From NCBI GenBank assembly GCA_964461715.1, contig CAYWVR010000026.1:1-50168 (forward strand): DNA of 50,168 nt, written 5' to 3'. Position 1 is the first letter of the stretch; each line of letters opens with the position of its first letter. Below the pieces are notes generated by a model. The model was not told the DNA's origin. It saw only the letters and a program-made list of their open reading frames with translations, and made no database searches. The DNA comes from CAYWVR01 sp964461715. Lineage in GTDB: Bacteria; Planctomycetota; Phycisphaerae; FEN-1346. Position numbers and translations under genes: made by a program. Positions 49,032 to 50,168 of this stretch are shown here, piece after piece.

Positions 49032-50048
49032 ATGACGATCGGCGGACGATTCGTGCGAATCGGGCTTCTAGTGGCCCTTGCGGCCGTTTTGGCCGGATGC
49101 AAGACCACCCCGCCCGAGGAGGGTGGCGACGGCCCCGACGGCCCGCCCACGGTCCCCACCGAGGAGCCCACCGGCCCCCATGCCGCCCTCGTCAAGCTCT
49201 TCCCCCGGGCCCGGGACATCGCCGATTGGAAGCTGGCCGATGCGGTCCAGGTCTTCGGGCCCGTGGCGCGGCCTGCGGAGGGGGTCGAGCCGCTCTCGGC
49301 CGACGTCGGTTCCGAGGGCGCCGCCCAGTACCAGGCCTATGAGTACCGCCGCTCCGGCACGGCCTCCTATACCCGGGCTCAGGCCGGCGAGAAGCTCGAC
49401 ATGCGCATCTTCGAGATGGGAAGCCCCACCGAAGCGTTCGGCATCTTCAGCATCCGGGCCCGCGGGACCCAGTTCCCCACGATCGGCCTGGCGGCCCGGA
49501 TGACGAGCCGCACGCTCGGATTCGTCAAGGGCAATATGTTCGTTCTGTTGGAGTATACGGGCCTTCGGGAGCCGAAACCGATCCTCTTCGAGTTCGCCGA
49601 CTACGTGGCCGACCGGGTGCGGGAGACGGGCCTGAAGCCCATGATCGTCCAGAACTTCCCGGCGGGTCACGTTCAGGGCGAGGTCTACTATCTCCATACC
49701 TTCCAGACCCTCGCCATCCTGCCGTTCTGGCCGAAAACGAACCCCGCGGACCTCGCCCGGGCCCTGAATCTGGGCCCCGAGACGAGCGTCGCCCTCGTCG
49801 GCTATCCGACCACGCAGCCGGGCGAGATGAACTATCTATTTGCCATCCTCTATCCCACCGCTGCCGACGCCCAGTCCGCCGAGGCCCGCTACCAGGCGTA
49901 CCTCGACCTGGCAGCCCCCATGAGCCCCGCGGAGGCGAACGTGGCCATCACGACAGCCGGCCGGAGCTACCTGGTGGGCACGCTGAACGCCGAGGAGAAC
50001 TCGATCGACGACCGCCTCGGTCGGCTCGTCGACAAACTCGGCAGCTGA
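49032..50048 (+). CDS. Lipoprotein, DUF6599-like
   Basis: This 338-residue protein has a signal peptide and a clear lipobox (LAGC, C23), then an acidic, Pro-rich linker (24-55). The folded part begins LFPRARDIADWKLADAVQVFGP and continues with QYQAYEYRRS, KLDMRIFEMGSPTEAFGIFSI and LLEYTGLREPK, a pattern I associate with DUF6599. A second half (about 215-338) includes YYLHTFQTLAILPFWP and ENSIDDRLGRLVDKL. Its role is unknown; it is probably on the periplasmic or outer-membrane side. ATG 49032 is supported by its ribosome site; an upstream in-frame ATG lies within the promoter and is not used. Confidence 0.78.
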   Translation: MTIGGRFVRIGLLVALAAVLAGCKTTPPEEGGDGPDGPPTVPTEEPTGPHAALVKLFPRARDIADWKLADAVQVFGPVARPAEGVEPLSADVGSEGAAQYQAYEYRRSGTASYTRAQAGEKLDMRIFEMGSPTEAFGIFSIRARGTQFPTIGLAARMTSRTLGFVKGNMFVLLEYTGLREPKPILFEFADYVADRVRETGLKPMIVQNFPAGHVQGEVYYLHTFQTLAILPFWPKTNPADLARALNLGPETSVALVGYPTTQPGEMNYLFAILYPTAADAQSAEARYQAYLDLAAPMSPAEANVAITTAGRSYLVGTLNAEENSIDDRLGRLVDKLGS

Positions 50049-50097
50049 TCCCGTCAAGCGAGGCGCTTTGGGAAAGCCGGGTAATCTGCGCCGCCCC

Positions 50098-50168
50098 TTT
50101 GACGCTTTCCGTTAAACGGTTTATCCCTAAGCGACACACTTTTTGCGACTTTTCGGGGGGTAGTGGGG
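50098..50168 (-). repeat. Dispersed repeat, copy B (inverted, cut by the window edge)
   Basis: The final 71 bases match 7931-8004 on the opposite strand at about nine positions in ten. The palindrome TAAACGGTTTA (50113-50123) is conserved and a G-rich run at the end corresponds to the C-rich start of copy A. It begins 50 bases after the lipoprotein stop and probably continues beyond the window. Confidence 0.8.

Overview
The window is GC-rich bacterial chromosome with long, tightly packed genes, single-strand runs with 1-30 base overlaps, and clear sigma-70-type promoters (TTGAC-N16/18-TAnnnT) in the few gaps. Several features suggest a planctomycete (Planctomycetota, perhaps a Phycisphaerae-like lineage): a large cyclase-fold/DUF4159 protein, a PEP-CTERM sorting tail, many lipoproteins and secreted proteins of unknown function, an EpsC-type serine acetyltransferase and an EF-G-like paralogue. 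This is inference from family distribution, since no rRNA or taxonomic marker is present.

Layout. 1-2.7 kb: the tail of an unknown gene, archease, a two-domain GNAT acetyltransferase and a mutarotase-fold protein. 2.85-7.5 kb: a PEP-CTERM remnant directly behind uvrA, then a divergent phosphodiesterase. 7.5-8.1 kb: a repeat-rich gap whose main repeat recurs inverted at the right edge of the window. 8.2-13.9 kb: prepilin peptidase, a small membrane protein, an OmpA-like lipoprotein, hisH, hisA and an EF-G-like GTPase, closed by a strong terminator. 14-22 kb: epsC, an HU-like protein, a MarR regulator, ychF, a Nif3-like protein, cinA, the DUF4159 protein and a convergent MerR regulator. 22.3-25.1 kb: a TIM-barrel isomerase and an ECF sigma factor / anti-sigma factor / third-protein cassette. 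25.1-30.7 kb: ribD-lspA-dksA on the minus strand, and divergently murI, a HEAT-repeat lipoprotein, a zinc dehydrogenase and queC.

30.8-38.9 kb is the most interesting stretch. It holds a candidate structured small RNA with its own strong promoter, and a two-gene unit in which a lipin/LNS2-like HAD lipoprotein precedes a 1252-residue AsmA-like protein. A UVR-motif protein, a secreted two-part protein and a second LNS2-like HAD paralogue follow. The two HAD genes have matching promoter architecture. My inference is an envelope lipid phosphatase and lipid-transfer module.

39-50.2 kb: a PHP phosphoesterase with a small lipoprotein, two adjacent TIM-barrel isomerases, tRNA-Val(TAC) followed by an unrecognised 62-codon ORF, PPK2 polyphosphate kinase, a 163-bp MITE-like inverted-repeat element, a TSUP permease, a class I glutamine amidotransferase-like hydrolase overlapping citrate synthase, an NAD-dependent epimerase, a secreted protein of unknown function, and a DUF6599-like lipoprotein. 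The window ends inside the second copy of the dispersed repeat.

Family calls rest on reading motifs and overall sequence character by eye; no database search was run.
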